Shown one piece after another: positions 35,481 to 44,137 of a stretch of 64,000 nucleotides of DNA. The stretch spans positions 620,001 through 684,000 of the forward strand of contig NZ_JAQMWP010000001.1 in assembly GCF_030403745.1 (NCBI RefSeq), written 5' to 3'. How positions within the stretch are numbered: the stretch's first letter is position 1; every line of letters starts with the position of its first letter. A model generated the notes under the pieces. It saw nothing but the letters and a program-made list of their open reading frames with translations, ran no database searches and was not told the origin of the DNA. Source of the stretch: Streptomyces sp. S.PB5. Its GTDB lineage: Bacteria > Actinomycetota > Actinomycetes > Streptomycetales > Streptomycetaceae. Both the position numbers and the translations under genes were made by a program.

Positions 35481-36668
35481 ATGCCGTTGACCCCCGAGGA
35501 CGTGCGGAACAAGCAGTTCACGACCGTCCGCCTCCGAGAAGGCTATGACGAGGACGAGGTCGATGCCTTCCTCGATGAGGTCGAAGCCGAACTGACGCGC
35601 CTGCTGCGCGAGAACGAGGACCTGCGCGCCAAGCTGGCCGCGGCGACGCGTGCCGCCGCGCAGAACCAGCAGAACATGCGCAAGCCCCCGGAGGGCCCCG
35701 GCGGCCCCCAGGACCAGCAGCAGGGTATGCCGCAGGGCGGGATGCAGCAGGGTGGAATGCCGCAGCAGGGCATGCGTGGGCCGGGCGGCCCCGTGCCGGC
35801 CGGCATATCGGGCCCGCCGCAGCAGCAGATGGGCGGCCCCATGGGCGGCCCGCCCCAGCTGCCGAGCGGCGCCCCGCAGCTGCCTGCCGGTCCCAGCGGC
35901 CAGGGCGGCCCGCAGGGTCCCGGCCCGATGGGGCAGGGTCCCGGTCCGATGGGCCAGGGTCCGATGGGTGGCCAGCCCCCCATGCAGCAGCAGATGGGCG
36001 GCCCCATGGGCGGTCCTATGGGTGGCCCCATGGGCGGTCCGATGGGCGGCCCCGGTCAGGGCCCCGGTGGCGACAGCGCCGCCCGTGTCCTCTCGCTGGC
36101 CCAGCAGACCGCCGACCAGGCGATCGCCGAGGCCCGTTCCGAGGCCAACAAGATCGTCGGTGAGGCGCGTTCGCGTGCCGAGGGTCTCGAGCGTGACGCC
36201 CGTGCCAAGGCCGACGCCCTGGAGCGGGACGCGCAGGAGAAGCACCGCGTCGCGATGGGCTCCCTGGAGTCCGCCCGCGCCACGCTGGAGCGCAAGGTCG
36301 AGGACCTGCGCGGCTTCGAGCGCGAGTACCGCACCCGCCTGAAGTCGTACCTGGAGTCGCAGCTGCGTCAGCTGGAGACCCAGGCCGACGACTCGCTGGC
36401 CCCGCCGCGCACCCCGGCGACCGCGTCGCTTCCGCCGTCCCCGGCGCCCTCCATGGCCCCGGCCGGCGCGAGCGCCCCGTCGTACGGCGGCAACCCGGGC
36501 GGCATGGGCGGTGCCCCGGCTCCGGCTGCCCCGTCCTACGGCGGCCAGCAGCAGATGTCCCCGGCGATGACCCAGCCGATGGCTCCGGTCCGCCCGCAGG
36601 GTCCTGGCCCGATGGGCCAGGCGCCCTCCCCGATGCGTGGCTTCCTCATCGACGAGGACGACAACTGA
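35481..36668 (+). CDS. divIVA: Polar growth protein DivIVA
   Basis: A 395-aa coiled-coil scaffold that marks hyphal tips and branch sites and directs apical wall growth. The membrane-binding N-terminus [20 protein letters not shown] and first coiled coil ([20 protein letters not shown]) are followed by a Gly/Pro/Gln/Met linker (residues about 70-195, with GPMGG units). A long second coiled coil begins at [20 protein letters not shown] and ends near residue 300. A final Pro/Ala/Gly tail closes with [10 protein letters not shown]. The ATG has GAGGTGAAGAG upstream. Such long linkers are typical of streptomycete DivIVA. A terminator follows 36 nt after the stop. Confidence 0.96.
   Translation: MPLTPEDVRNKQFTTVRLREGYDEDEVDAFLDEVEAELTRLLRENEDLRAKLAAATRAAAQNQQNMRKPPEGPGGPQDQQQGMPQGGMQQGGMPQQGMRGPGGPVPAGISGPPQQQMGGPMGGPPQLPSGAPQLPAGPSGQGGPQGPGPMGQGPGPMGQGPMGGQPPMQQQMGGPMGGPMGGPMGGPMGGPGQGPGGDSAARVLSLAQQTADQAIAEARSEANKIVGEARSRAEGLERDARAKADALERDAQEKHRVAMGSLESARATLERKVEDLRGFEREYRTRLKSYLESQLRQLETQADDSLAPPRTPATASLPPSPAPSMAPAGASAPSYGGNPGGMGGAPAPAAPSYGGQQQMSPAMTQPMAPVRPQGPGPMGQAPSPMRGFLIDEDDN
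35998..36056 (+). repeat. In-frame GPMG codon repeat in divIVA
   Basis: Four to five in-frame units of 12 bp (GGCGGCCCCATG type) encode [12 protein letters not shown] in the linker of DivIVA. Related units occur at about 35826-35970. The repeats can expand or contract by slippage without a frame change. Confidence 0.7.
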
Positions 36669-36703
36669 CGGGTTGTAGCACGCCATAGGCGTCGGCAGCG
36701 TTC

Positions 36704-36747
36704 AAAAGGGGCGAGCCCTGGACTTTGGTCCGGGGCTCGCCCCTTTT
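36704..36747 (+). terminator. Terminator of the dcw cluster after divIVA
   Basis: AAAAGGGGCGAGCCC (36704-36718) pairs perfectly with GGGCTCGCCCCTTTT (36733-36747), and the inner bases GGAC/GTCC extend the stem. It ends in TTTT, a classical intrinsic terminator, 36 nt after divIVA. Confidence 0.93.
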
Positions 36748-36800
36748 ACGCGTGTTGATCAGTGGGCCGAGGTGGGCGGATGGGGAGCGGGTGACTTTTC

Positions 36801-36838
36801 GGTGCCCGGTGCCCGGTGCCCGGTGCCCGGTGCCCGGT
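36801..36838. repeat. GGTGCCC tandem repeat
   Basis: Five perfect 7-bp units GGTGCCC plus a partial sixth (GGTG). A simple-sequence tract in the convergent spacer. Confidence 0.85.
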
Positions 36839-36903
36839 GTTGGTGCTGGGCGGGGGTGGGTGTCGCTCGCCCGCGCCGGCGGGGTGCCGCTGCGCCCACC
36901 CGT

Positions 36904-37065
36904 GCCGCCCCAGCGGCACGACTGCCCGCAGCTACGTGGGGTGGGGGTGTCGGGGCTGTGGTGCGATGGTCGGCGGCTGTGTGGGGTGGGGCCGCTCCAG
37001 TGGCGCGACCGCCCGCGGCTACGTGGGGTGGGGGTGTCGGGGCTGCGGTGCGATGGTCGGCGGCT
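36904..37065. repeat. Duplicated 75-bp unit
   Basis: Copies lie at 36904-36978 and 36991-37065, 87 bp apart start to start, with about six mismatches. Each copy starts with an inverted repeat (GCCGC..GCGGC or its variant) and holds GCTACGTGGGGTGGGGGTG and GGTGCGATGGTCGGCGGCT. The period with the 12-bp gap suggests a local tandem duplication. Confidence 0.8.
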
Positions 37066-37088
37066 ATGCGGATGTTCGGCTCTTTGTG

Positions 37089-37130
37089 ACGAAGGCCCGG
37101 TCTCCCCGCGTGGGGAGACCGGGCCTTCGT
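37089..37130 (-). terminator. Terminator of ileS
   Basis: A 19-bp perfect stem: 37089-37107 (ACGAAGGCCCGGTCTCCCC) pairs with 37112-37130 around a 4-nt loop. It lies 10 bp past the ileS stop and should work in both directions. Confidence 0.93.
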
Positions 37131-37139
37131 AGGACGCGT

Positions 37140-40100
37140 TTACGCCTTGCGCAGGCGGAACGTCAGGGACAGGCCCTCGTCCGTGAACGGGTCGCCGTAT
37201 GTGGCGTCCGTCTCACCCTGGCCGCTGTCCTCATTCAAGAAGGCCGTCGCCAGGACCTCGTCGGAGATCAGGCCCGAGTGCTCGGTCAGGGCCGCGACCA
37301 CCGCCGGGTCGGTGGACGTCCAGCGCAGGGAGATGCGGTCGGCCACATCGAGGCCGCTGTTCTTGCGGGCCTCCTGGATCAGGCGGATCGCGTCACGCGC
37401 GAGGCCCGCCTGACGGAGCTCCTCGGTGATCTCCAGGTCCAGGGCGACCGTGGCACCGGAGTCCGAGGCGACCGACCAGCCCTCGCGCGGGGTCTCCGTG
37501 ATGATGACCTCGTCCGGGGCCAGGGTGATCGTCTCGCCGTCGACCTCGACCGACGCCGTGCCCTCGCGGAGGGCCAGCGACAGTGCCGCCGCGTCGGCGT
37601 TCGCGACCGCCTTCGCGACGTCCTGGACGCGCTTGCCGAACCGCTTGCCCAGAGCGCGGAAGTTGGCCTTGGCGGTGGTGTCGACCAGGCTGCCGCCCAC
37701 CTCGGAGAGGGACGCCAGCGACTCGACGTTCAGCTCCTCCGTGATCTGCGAGTGCAGTTCGGGGGTCAGGGTCTCGAAGCCCGTCACCGCGACCAGCGCC
37801 CGCTTGAGCGGCTGGCGGGTCTTCACGCCCGACTCCGCGCGCGTGGCGCGGCCCAGCTCGACCAGCCGGCGGACCAGGACCATCTGCCGCGACAGCTCCG
37901 GGTCGATGGCGGAGAGGTCCGCCTCCGGCCAGGAAGACAGGTGGACAGACTCGGGCGCGCCCGGCGTCACCGGGACGATCAGGTCCTGCCAGACCCGCTC
38001 GGTGATGAACGGGGTCAGCGGGGCCATCAGCTTGGTGACCGTCTCGACGACCTCGTGCAGCGTGCGCAGTGCGGCCTTGTCGCCCTGCCAGAAGCGGCGA
38101 CGCGAGCGGCGGACGTACCAGTTGGACAGGTCGTCGACGAAGGCCGACAGGAGCTTGCCGGCGCGCTGGGTGTCGTACGCCTCCAGAGCCTGCGTCACCT
38201 GGTCGGTGAGCGCGTGGAGTTCGGAGAGCAGCCAGCGGTCCAGGACCGGGCGGTCGGCGGGGGCCGGGTCGGCCGCGGAGGGCGCCCAGTTCGACGTACG
38301 GGCGTACAGGGCCTGGAAGGCGACCGTGTTCCAGTAGGTCAGGAGCGTCTTGCGGACGACCTCCTGGATGGTGCCGTGGCCCACGCGGCGGGCCGCCCAC
38401 GGGGAGCCGCCGGCCGCCATGAACCAGCGGACCGCGTCGGCGCCGTGCTGGTCCATCAGCGGGATCGGCTGCAGGATGTTGCCCAGGTGCTTGGACATCT
38501 TGCGGCCGTCCTCGGCGAGGATGTGGCCGAGGCAGACGACGTTCTCGTACGACGACTTGTCGAAGACCAGGGTGCCGACCGCCATCAGCGTGTAGAACCA
38601 GCCTCGCGTCTGGTCGATGGCCTCGCTGATGAACTGGGCCGGGTAGCGGGACTCGAAGAGTTCCTTGTTCTTGTACGGGTAGCCCCACTGCGCGAACGGC
38701 ATCGAACCCGAGTCGTACCAGGCGTCGATGACCTCCGGCACGCGCGTGGCCGTCTTGCCGCAGGCGTCCTTGGGGCAGGCGAAGGTGACGTCGTCGATGA
38801 ACGGGCGGTGCGGGTCCAGCTCCGACTGGTCCGTGCCCGTCAGCTCGGTGAGTTCCGCGCGGGAGCCGACGACCGTGAGGTGGTCGTCCTCGCAGCGCCA
38901 GATCGGCAGCGGGGTGCCCCAGTAGCGGTTGCGGGACAGCGCCCAGTCGATGTTGTTGTTCAGCCAGTCGCCGTACCGGCCGTGCTTGACCGTGTCCGGG
39001 AACCAGTTGGTGTTCTCGTTCTCCTGGAGGAGACGGTCCTTGACCGCGGTGGTGCGGATGTACCAGGAGGGCTGCGCGTAGTAGAGGAGCGCGGTGTGAC
39101 AGCGCCAGCAGTGCGGGTAGCTGTGCTCGTACGGGATGTGCCGGAAGAGGAGGCCGCGCTGCTGAAGGTCCTCGGTGAGCTTTTCGTCCGCCTTCTTGAA
39201 GAAGACGCCGCCGACCAGGGGGACGTCCTCCTCGAAGGTGCCGTCGGGGCGGACGGGGTTCACCACGGGCAGGCCGTAGGCGCGGCAGACCTTGAGGTCG
39301 TCCTCACCGAAGGCGGGGGACTGGTGGACCAGACCCGTACCGTCCTCGGTCGTGACGTACTCGGCGTTCACCACGTAGTGGGCGGGCTCCGGGAACTCCA
39401 CGAGCTCGAACGGACGTTGATACGTCCAGCGCTCCATCTCGGCGCCCGTGAAGGACTGGCCGGTGGTCTCCCAGCCCTCGCCGAGCGCCTTCTCGACGAG
39501 CGGCGCGGCCACGACGAGCTTCTCCGTACCTTCCGGGCCCTTCGTCGCGACGACATAGGTCACGTCGGGGTGAGCGGCGACCGCGGTGTTGGAGACCAGC
39601 GTCCAGGGCGTGGTCGTCCAGACCAGGAGCGCGGCCTCGCCGGCGAGCGGACCGGAGGTGAGCGGGAAACGGACGTACACGGACGGGTCGACGACCGTCT
39701 CGTAGCCCTGCGCCAGCTCGTGGTCCGACAGGCCGGTGCCGCAGCGGGGGCACCAGGGGGCGACGCGGTGGTCCTGGACCAGCAGGCCCTTGTTGAAGAT
39801 CTCCTTGAGCGACCACCAGACCGACTCGATGTACTCGGGGTCCATCGTGACGTAGGCGTCGTCGAGGTCGACCCAGTAGCCCATGCGGGTCGTCAGGTCG
39901 GAGAAGGCGTCGGTGTGGCGCAGCACGGACTCGCGGCACTTGGCGTTGAACTCGGCGATGCCGTACGCCTCGATGTCCTTCTTGCCGCTGAAGCCGAGCT
40001 CCTTCTCCACCGCGAGCTCGACCGGGAGGCCGTGGCAGTCCCAGCCGGCCTTGCGGGCGACGTGGTAGCCGCGCATGGTGCGGAAGCGGGGGAAGACGTC

Positions 40101-40301
40101 CTTGAAGACGCGCGCCTCGATGTGGTGGGCGCCCGGCATGCCGTTGGCGGTGGGCGGGCCCTCGTAGAACACCCACTCGGGCTGCCCCTCGGACTGCTCC
40201 AAGGACTTGGCGAAGATCTTCTGCTCGCGCCAGAAATCGAGCACCGCGTGCTCGAGCGCGGGCAGATCGACCTGGGCGGGCACCTGGCGGTACTGCGTCA
40301 T
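37140..40301 (-). CDS. ileS: Isoleucyl-tRNA synthetase IleS
   Basis: A 1053-aa class I aminoacyl-tRNA synthetase. The HIGH-type motif is PPTANGMPGAHHIEARVFKD near residue 50, the CP1 editing domain includes LLVWTTTPWTLVSNTAVA, a zinc-ribbon-like WCPRCGTGLSDHE is near 186, and the KMSKS loop reads GRKMSKHLGN near 605. The anticodon-binding domain and a long C-terminal region follow, as in the eukaryote-like type 2 IleS enzymes common in actinobacteria (type 2 forms are often mupirocin-tolerant). ATG 40301 has GGAGGA 7 nt upstream. The upstream open frame is the T-box leader, not protein. Confidence 0.96.
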   Translation of the reverse strand: MTQYRQVPAQVDLPALEHAVLDFWREQKIFAKSLEQSEGQPEWVFYEGPPTANGMPGAHHIEARVFKDVFPRFRTMRGYHVARKAGWDCHGLPVELAVEKELGFSGKKDIEAYGIAEFNAKCRESVLRHTDAFSDLTTRMGYWVDLDDAYVTMDPEYIESVWWSLKEIFNKGLLVQDHRVAPWCPRCGTGLSDHELAQGYETVVDPSVYVRFPLTSGPLAGEAALLVWTTTPWTLVSNTAVAAHPDVTYVVATKGPEGTEKLVVAAPLVEKALGEGWETTGQSFTGAEMERWTYQRPFELVEFPEPAHYVVNAEYVTTEDGTGLVHQSPAFGEDDLKVCRAYGLPVVNPVRPDGTFEEDVPLVGGVFFKKADEKLTEDLQQRGLLFRHIPYEHSYPHCWRCHTALLYYAQPSWYIRTTAVKDRLLQENENTNWFPDTVKHGRYGDWLNNNIDWALSRNRYWGTPLPIWRCEDDHLTVVGSRAELTELTGTDQSELDPHRPFIDDVTFACPKDACGKTATRVPEVIDAWYDSGSMPFAQWGYPYKNKELFESRYPAQFISEAIDQTRGWFYTLMAVGTLVFDKSSYENVVCLGHILAEDGRKMSKHLGNILQPIPLMDQHGADAVRWFMAAGGSPWAARRVGHGTIQEVVRKTLLTYWNTVAFQALYARTSNWAPSAADPAPADRPVLDRWLLSELHALTDQVTQALEAYDTQRAGKLLSAFVDDLSNWYVRRSRRRFWQGDKAALRTLHEVVETVTKLMAPLTPFITERVWQDLIVPVTPGAPESVHLSSWPEADLSAIDPELSRQMVLVRRLVELGRATRAESGVKTRQPLKRALVAVTGFETLTPELHSQITEELNVESLASLSEVGGSLVDTTAKANFRALGKRFGKRVQDVAKAVANADAAALSLALREGTASVEVDGETITLAPDEVIITETPREGWSVASDSGATVALDLEITEELRQAGLARDAIRLIQEARKNSGLDVADRISLRWTSTDPAVVAALTEHSGLISDEVLATAFLNEDSGQGETDATYGDPFTDEGLSLTFRLRKA

Positions 40302-40619
40302 CAGTCTTCCTCCGGCGGACTTGCTGCCTTCCGTCCGGAGGGACGAGAGCCGAATCTTGTACGCCGGTTTCGGCGCGCTCCCGCGGTACCACCCTCCTTG
40401 GCTCTCCGGTGCGCCTTCCACACCGATGAGCCCCCTCATTGGGGTCGCGATGCCGGGTCTACTGTCCTGTCGGGCCCGTGGGCGGAGCCCACTGACCCAA
40501 GGATTTCTTCCGGCGGCTCCGGGGTGATCTTCACGTCGCGCTCGCCCCCGGGCTTCCACCGTCCCCGGGTCGCTCTGGGCTGCGTACGTCGCTACTCGTC
40601 CCCATCCACGCTTCTCGCT
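40302..40619 (-). ncRNA. T-box riboswitch leader of ileS (translational type)
   Basis: Read on the minus strand, the T-box core AGGGTGGTACCGCGG lies at 40381-40395. It is enclosed by GAGAGCC/GGCTCTC arms (40400-40406 and 40345-40351). The likely specifier ATC (Ile) is at 40526-40528 in GTGAAGATCACC. Downstream, CCTCCGG (40335-40341) can pair perfectly with CCGGAGG (40309-40315), which contains the ileS Shine-Dalgarno sequence. Uncharged tRNA-Ile should bind the T-box and free the ribosome binding site. There is no T-run terminator, so control is probably at translation, as known for actinobacterial ileS. Confidence 0.9.
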
Positions 40620-40625
40620 CCGCCC

Positions 40626-40647
40626 AGTGTACGGCGCCGCACGGACA
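40626..40647 (-). promoter_or_regulatory. Promoter of the ileS leader, near-match to the damage type
   Basis: Minus strand: TGTCCGTG (40640-40647), 8 nt, TACACT (40626-40631). The -10 box is good and no normal -35 is present. The upstream element differs from TGTCRGTG at one position (C for R), so the assignment to the PafBC class is doubtful. Confidence 0.4.
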
Positions 40648-40838
40648 GCGGCCGACCGGTTTTCGGGGGTCCCGGAGGCCGGGCGCCGCCGGGGCCGGGG
40701 TGACTCGAATGGAGCGGTACGCGTGTTCGGATTCTGGGACGCGCGGTCCGGCGGATTACCCGGCGGGGAGCTGGGCACAACGCATGCAGGCTCGGCGCGC
40801 TGAGTGCGCGAGCCGGGCGAATCGGGCGGTGCGCCCCG

Positions 40839-40867
40839 TTGCCGCGGGACTCAAGTCGATTTATCGT
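40839..40867 (+). promoter_or_regulatory. Promoter of the DksA/H1-like gene
   Basis: TTGCCG (40839-40844), 17 bp, TATCGT (40862-40867). The predicted leader is about 43 nt and ends with GAAGGGG before the ATG. Confidence 0.55.
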
Positions 40868-40916
40868 CCCAGCACGATTCGCGTGCAAGATCACAATATG
40901 TGAAGGGGCCGCGGCC

Positions 40917-41927
40917 ATGGTGGCGAAGAAGACCGCCGTACAGCAGTCGGCGTCAGGCAGTGCGGCCAAGGATGTGGGCGGGAAGAAGAGCGCGCAGGGA
41001 GGTACCGGCAAGGCCGCCAAGGCCGTGAAGACGGTGGGCGCCGCCGCGAAGAGGGCCGCTGCCAAGAGTCCCGCGAAGAAGACCGCGGTCAAGAAGGCCA
41101 CGGCCTCCAAGGCGGCTCCCGCGCGGAAGGCCGTCGCGGAGGAGGGGCCCGAGAGACCGGTGGCGGCCGGGAAGGCCGCCTCGAAGCGGACGGTGGCGAA
41201 GAAGGCGGCAGCCGAGAAGACGGCGGCCAAGAAGGCGCCGGCGGGCAAGAAGGCCGCGGCGTCCAAGGCGGCGGCCGAAGAGCCGGCAGTGGCGGTGAAG
41301 AAGACGGCCGCCAAGAAGACCGCTGCCGGGAAGAGCATCTCCAAGAGCACTTCCACGAAGAGTGCGGCCGGCAAGAGCACGTCCGGCAAGAGCACGGCCA
41401 AGACGGCGGGCGCGGCCCAGGCCGCGAAGCAGACGGGAGCCACGACGGTGGTTGCGAAGAAGACTCCTGGCACGGCCACGGCGGCGAAGACGGCCGTCCC
41501 CAAGGCACGCCTCGCCGCGGCGGTGGCACCGGGCGAGCTCGCGGTCCGCCCCGGCGAGGACCCCTGGACGCCCGAGGAGGTCGCGGAGGCGCGCGCCGAG
41601 CTCCAGTCCGAGGCGCTGCGGCTGCGCACCGAGATCGCGTCGTCCGAGGAGTCCCTGCAGGGTCTGATGCGGGACTCCGGGGACGGCGCCGGCGACGACC
41701 AGGCCGACACCGGCACCAAGAACATCACGCGCGAGCACGAGATGGCTCTCGCGGCCAACGCGCGCGAGATGCTGCTCCAGACCGAGCGCGCCCTGGAGCG
41801 GCTCGACGCGGGCACGTACGGCCTGTGCGAGAACTGCGGCAACCCCATCGGCAAGGCGCGTATGCAGGCCTTCCCGCGGGCCACGCTCTGTGTGGAGTGC
41901 AAGCAGAAGCAGGAACGCCGGTACTGA
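40917..41927 (+). CDS. DksA/TraR zinc-finger protein with histone H1-like Lys/Ala tail
   Basis: A 336-aa protein in two parts. Residues 1-205 are Lys/Ala/Thr-rich with repeated KKTAAKK, AGKKAA and KSTSGKS units, like the H1 C-terminal tail, and should bind DNA. Residues 225-336 are a DksA/TraR-type domain with a coiled-coil helix pair ([20 protein letters not shown]) and a four-Cys zinc finger ([14 protein letters not shown] to LCVECK) near 302-325. A protein of this architecture has been described in S. coelicolor as nucleoid-associated. It may link chromosome packing to RNA polymerase control. ATG 40917 has GAAGGGG upstream; GTG follows directly. Confidence 0.9.
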   Translation: MVAKKTAVQQSASGSAAKDVGGKKSAQGGTGKAAKAVKTVGAAAKRAAAKSPAKKTAVKKATASKAAPARKAVAEEGPERPVAAGKAASKRTVAKKAAAEKTAAKKAPAGKKAAASKAAAEEPAVAVKKTAAKKTAAGKSISKSTSTKSAAGKSTSGKSTAKTAGAAQAAKQTGATTVVAKKTPGTATAAKTAVPKARLAAAVAPGELAVRPGEDPWTPEEVAEARAELQSEALRLRTEIASSEESLQGLMRDSGDGAGDDQADTGTKNITREHEMALAANAREMLLQTERALERLDAGTYGLCENCGNPIGKARMQAFPRATLCVECKQKQERRY

Positions 41928-41988
41928 AGGCCCACGCACGCGTGCCGTACCCTCGTCCTCAGTCAGGTACCTAGGTCGAGGGACTCAC

Positions 41989-42588
41989 GTGGCAGAGGCG
42001 GAGCGCATCATCGGTACGCCGGACTCCCCGGAGGGGGCGGAGGCCGAGCCGGAGCAGTCGGCCGGCGCGGAGGGGCAGCAGAGCGCCGAGGCGCGGCCCA
42101 GGGGGAAGCGGCGGATCGCCGTGCTGTTCGCGGTCGCCGCGTTCGCGTACGTCCTCGACCTGGTCAGCAAGATGATCGTGGTCGCCAAGCTGGAGCACCA
42201 CGCGCCGATCGAGATCATCGGGGACTGGCTGAAGTTCGAGGCGATCCGCAACGCGGGCGCGGCCTTCGGCTTCGGCGAGGCCTTCACCGTGATCTTCACG
42301 GTGATCGCGGCGGCGGTGATCGTGGTGATCGCCCGGCTCGCCCGCAAGCTGTACAGCCTGCCCTGGGCGATCGCGCTCGGCCTGCTGCTGGGCGGTGCGC
42401 TCGGCAACCTGACCGACCGGATCTTCCGCTCGCCCGGCGTCTTCGAGGGCGCGGTCGTGGACTTCATCGCGCCGAAGCACTTCGCGGTGTTCAACCTGGC
42501 CGACTCGGCGATCGTGTGCGGCGGCATCCTGATCGTGCTGCTGTCCTTCAAGGGGCTGGACCCAGACGGGACCGTCCACAAGGACTGA
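41989..42588 (+). CDS. lspA: Lipoprotein signal peptidase LspA
   Basis: A 199-aa membrane aspartyl protease that cleaves prolipoproteins. A hydrophilic Glu/Ala-rich N-terminus of about 40 residues precedes four helices ([72 protein letters not shown]). The catalytic aspartates lie in GNLTDRIF near residue 138 and VFNLADSAI near 170; [11 protein letters not shown] near 87 is also conserved. GTG 41989 has GAGGGA about 6 nt upstream; the frame is open earlier but overlaps the dksA-like gene. rluD follows 46 bp later, as in many bacteria. Confidence 0.95.
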   Translation: MAEAERIIGTPDSPEGAEAEPEQSAGAEGQQSAEARPRGKRRIAVLFAVAAFAYVLDLVSKMIVVAKLEHHAPIEIIGDWLKFEAIRNAGAAFGFGEAFTVIFTVIAAAVIVVIARLARKLYSLPWAIALGLLLGGALGNLTDRIFRSPGVFEGAVVDFIAPKHFAVFNLADSAIVCGGILIVLLSFKGLDPDGTVHKD

Positions 42589-42606
42589 GGGGCTCGTTTA
42601 CGGGGG

Positions 42607-42628
42607 TGTCGGTGCTGTCCGGCATACT
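42607..42628 (+). promoter_or_regulatory. Weak RecA-NDp-like, leaderless promoter of rluD
   Basis: TGTCGGTG (42607-42614), 8 nt, CATACT (42623-42628), then 6 nt to the GTG of rluD. The upstream element fits TGTCRGTG; the -10 box deviates at its first base, as in the HEPN gene promoter. No ordinary -35 is visible. Confidence 0.45.
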
Positions 42629-42634
42629 CGACGG

Positions 42635-43579
42635 GTGAGCACAGTTCCCGAGATCCGTACCCTGCCCGTGCCCGACGGCCTGGAGGGCGAGCGCGTCGAC
42701 GCCGCCATCTCCCGCATGTTCGGCTTCTCCCGCACCAAGGCCGCCGAGCTGGCGGCGGCGGGCAAGGTCCAGGTCGACGGGAGCGTGGTCGGCAAGTCCG
42801 AGCGGGTGCACGGCGGGGCCTGGCTGGAGGTCGAGATGCCGGGCGCGCCCGCCCCCGTGCAGATCGTCGCCGAGCCGGTCGAGGGCATGGAGATCATCCA
42901 TGACGACGATGACGTGGTGGTCATCGTCAAGCCCGTCGGGGTCGCCGCCCATCCGTCGCCCGGCTGGACCGGCCCGACCGTCATCGGCGGCCTCGCCGCC
43001 GCCGGGTACCGCATCTCGACCTCCGGTGCCGCCGAGCGCCAGGGCATCGTGCACCGGCTCGACGTCGGCACGTCCGGGCTGATGGTGGTCGCCAAGTCCG
43101 AGTACGCGTACACCTCGCTCAAGCGCCAGTTCAAGGAGCGCACGGTCGACAAGCGCTACCACACGCTCGTGCAGGGCCACCCGGACCCGACGAGCGGCAC
43201 CATCGACGCGCCCATCGGCCGGCACCCCCACCACGACTACAAGTGGGCGGTCACCGCCGAGGGCAAGCCGTCGGTCACCCACTACGACCTCATCGAGGCG
43301 TTCCGCGCGGCCTCCCTGCTCGACGTGAAGCTGGAGACCGGCCGCACCCACCAGATCCGCGTCCACATGGCCGCCCACCGCCACCCGTGCGTCGGCGACC
43401 TGACCTACGGCGCCGACCCGACCCTCGCCAAGCGGCTGCACCTGACCCGCCAGTGGCTGCACGCCGTCCGCCTCGGCTTCGAGCACCCCGGGGACGGGGA
43501 GTGGGTCGAGTTCGCCAGCGACTACCCGGCCGACCTGCAGAAGGCGCTGGACCAGGTCCGCGAGGAGACGTACGGGTGA
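42635..43579 (+). CDS. rluD: RluD-type 23S rRNA pseudouridine synthase
   Basis: A 314-aa enzyme of the RluA family. An N-terminal S4 RNA-binding domain ([20 protein letters not shown] with [19 protein letters not shown]) is followed by the catalytic domain: [20 protein letters not shown] near residue 91 and the signature [20 protein letters not shown] near 138, with the catalytic Asp. [11 protein letters not shown] and [19 protein letters not shown] are also typical. RluD modifies helix 69 of 23S rRNA in E. coli; exact targets here are inferred. GTG 42635 lies 6 nt after a -10-like box, so the mRNA may be leaderless. A GNAT gene overlaps the end. Confidence 0.93.
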   Translation: MSTVPEIRTLPVPDGLEGERVDAAISRMFGFSRTKAAELAAAGKVQVDGSVVGKSERVHGGAWLEVEMPGAPAPVQIVAEPVEGMEIIHDDDDVVVIVKPVGVAAHPSPGWTGPTVIGGLAAAGYRISTSGAAERQGIVHRLDVGTSGLMVVAKSEYAYTSLKRQFKERTVDKRYHTLVQGHPDPTSGTIDAPIGRHPHHDYKWAVTAEGKPSVTHYDLIEAFRAASLLDVKLETGRTHQIRVHMAAHRHPCVGDLTYGADPTLAKRLHLTRQWLHAVRLGFEHPGDGEWVEFASDYPADLQKALDQVREETYG

Positions 43580-44046
43580 GCGTGCCGTCGTACGCGGTCC
43601 GGGTCGTCGAGGACCCCGCGGACCGCGAGATGTGCTTCGTGGTGCGCAAGGAGGTCTTCGTCGCCGAGCAGGGCGTGCCCGAGGACCTGGAGTACGACGC
43701 GTACGACGCCGTGGCGGTGCATGTGCTGGCCGTGCGGGAGGACGGGGTGCCGCTGGGCACCGGGCGGCTGCTGTACGGCCCCCGGGCCGCGGAGAAGGTC
43801 GGCGGTGATCTGTCGCTGGGGTCGCTCGGGCGGCTCGCCGTCACCCAGGAGGCGCGGGGACTGGGCGTCGGGGTGGCGCTCGTGCGGGCCATCGAGGAGG
43901 CGGCACGCGCGCGTGGGCTGACGGCGGTGGATCTGCACGCGCAGACGCATGCGCTGGGGTTCTACGAGCGGTTGGGGTACGTGGCGTACGGGCCGGAGTA
44001 CCTGGAGGCGGGCATTCCGCATCAGGGGATGCGGCGCGCTCTGTAG
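43576..44046 (+). CDS. GNAT family N-acetyltransferase
   Basis: A 156-aa single-domain acetyltransferase. The N-terminal [20 protein letters not shown] is typical of the ElaA/YjdJ-like branch, and the acetyl-CoA loop is [20 protein letters not shown] near residue 92 (Q/RxxGxG/A). [20 protein letters not shown] near 120 with PHQGMRRAL completes the fold. The substrate is unknown. GTG 43576 overlaps the rluD stop by 4 bp (GTGA), so it is coupled to rluD and maybe lspA, although no functional link is evident. Confidence 0.9.
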   Translation: MSVPSYAVRVVEDPADREMCFVVRKEVFVAEQGVPEDLEYDAYDAVAVHVLAVREDGVPLGTGRLLYGPRAAEKVGGDLSLGSLGRLAVTQEARGLGVGVALVRAIEEAARARGLTAVDLHAQTHALGFYERLGYVAYGPEYLEAGIPHQGMRRAL

Positions 44047-44137
44047 GACCAAATCGGGCGTGGCGGTATCAAAGGGCCGTCCGTGGCAGGCTGGTGGTCT
44101 GTAGGTTCTTGATCGCCCAGACCTCCGGAGCCTGACC

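Larger units (their letters stand above)
36669..37139. other. Convergent spacer between divIVA and ileS
   Basis: These 471 bases hold two strong terminators facing each other, with repeated sequence between them. There is a 7-bp tandem repeat at 36801-36838 and a duplicated 75-bp unit at 36904-37065. Reading frames across it are low complexity, and none has a supported start, so I call no gene. Confidence 0.7.

Noticed and set aside
36816..40703. 1295-codon open frame on the plus strand over ileS
   Set aside because: It is antisense to ileS, which has intact synthetase motifs. The frame is low complexity (Val/Arg/Gly/Leu) and is a mirror of the GC-biased third positions.
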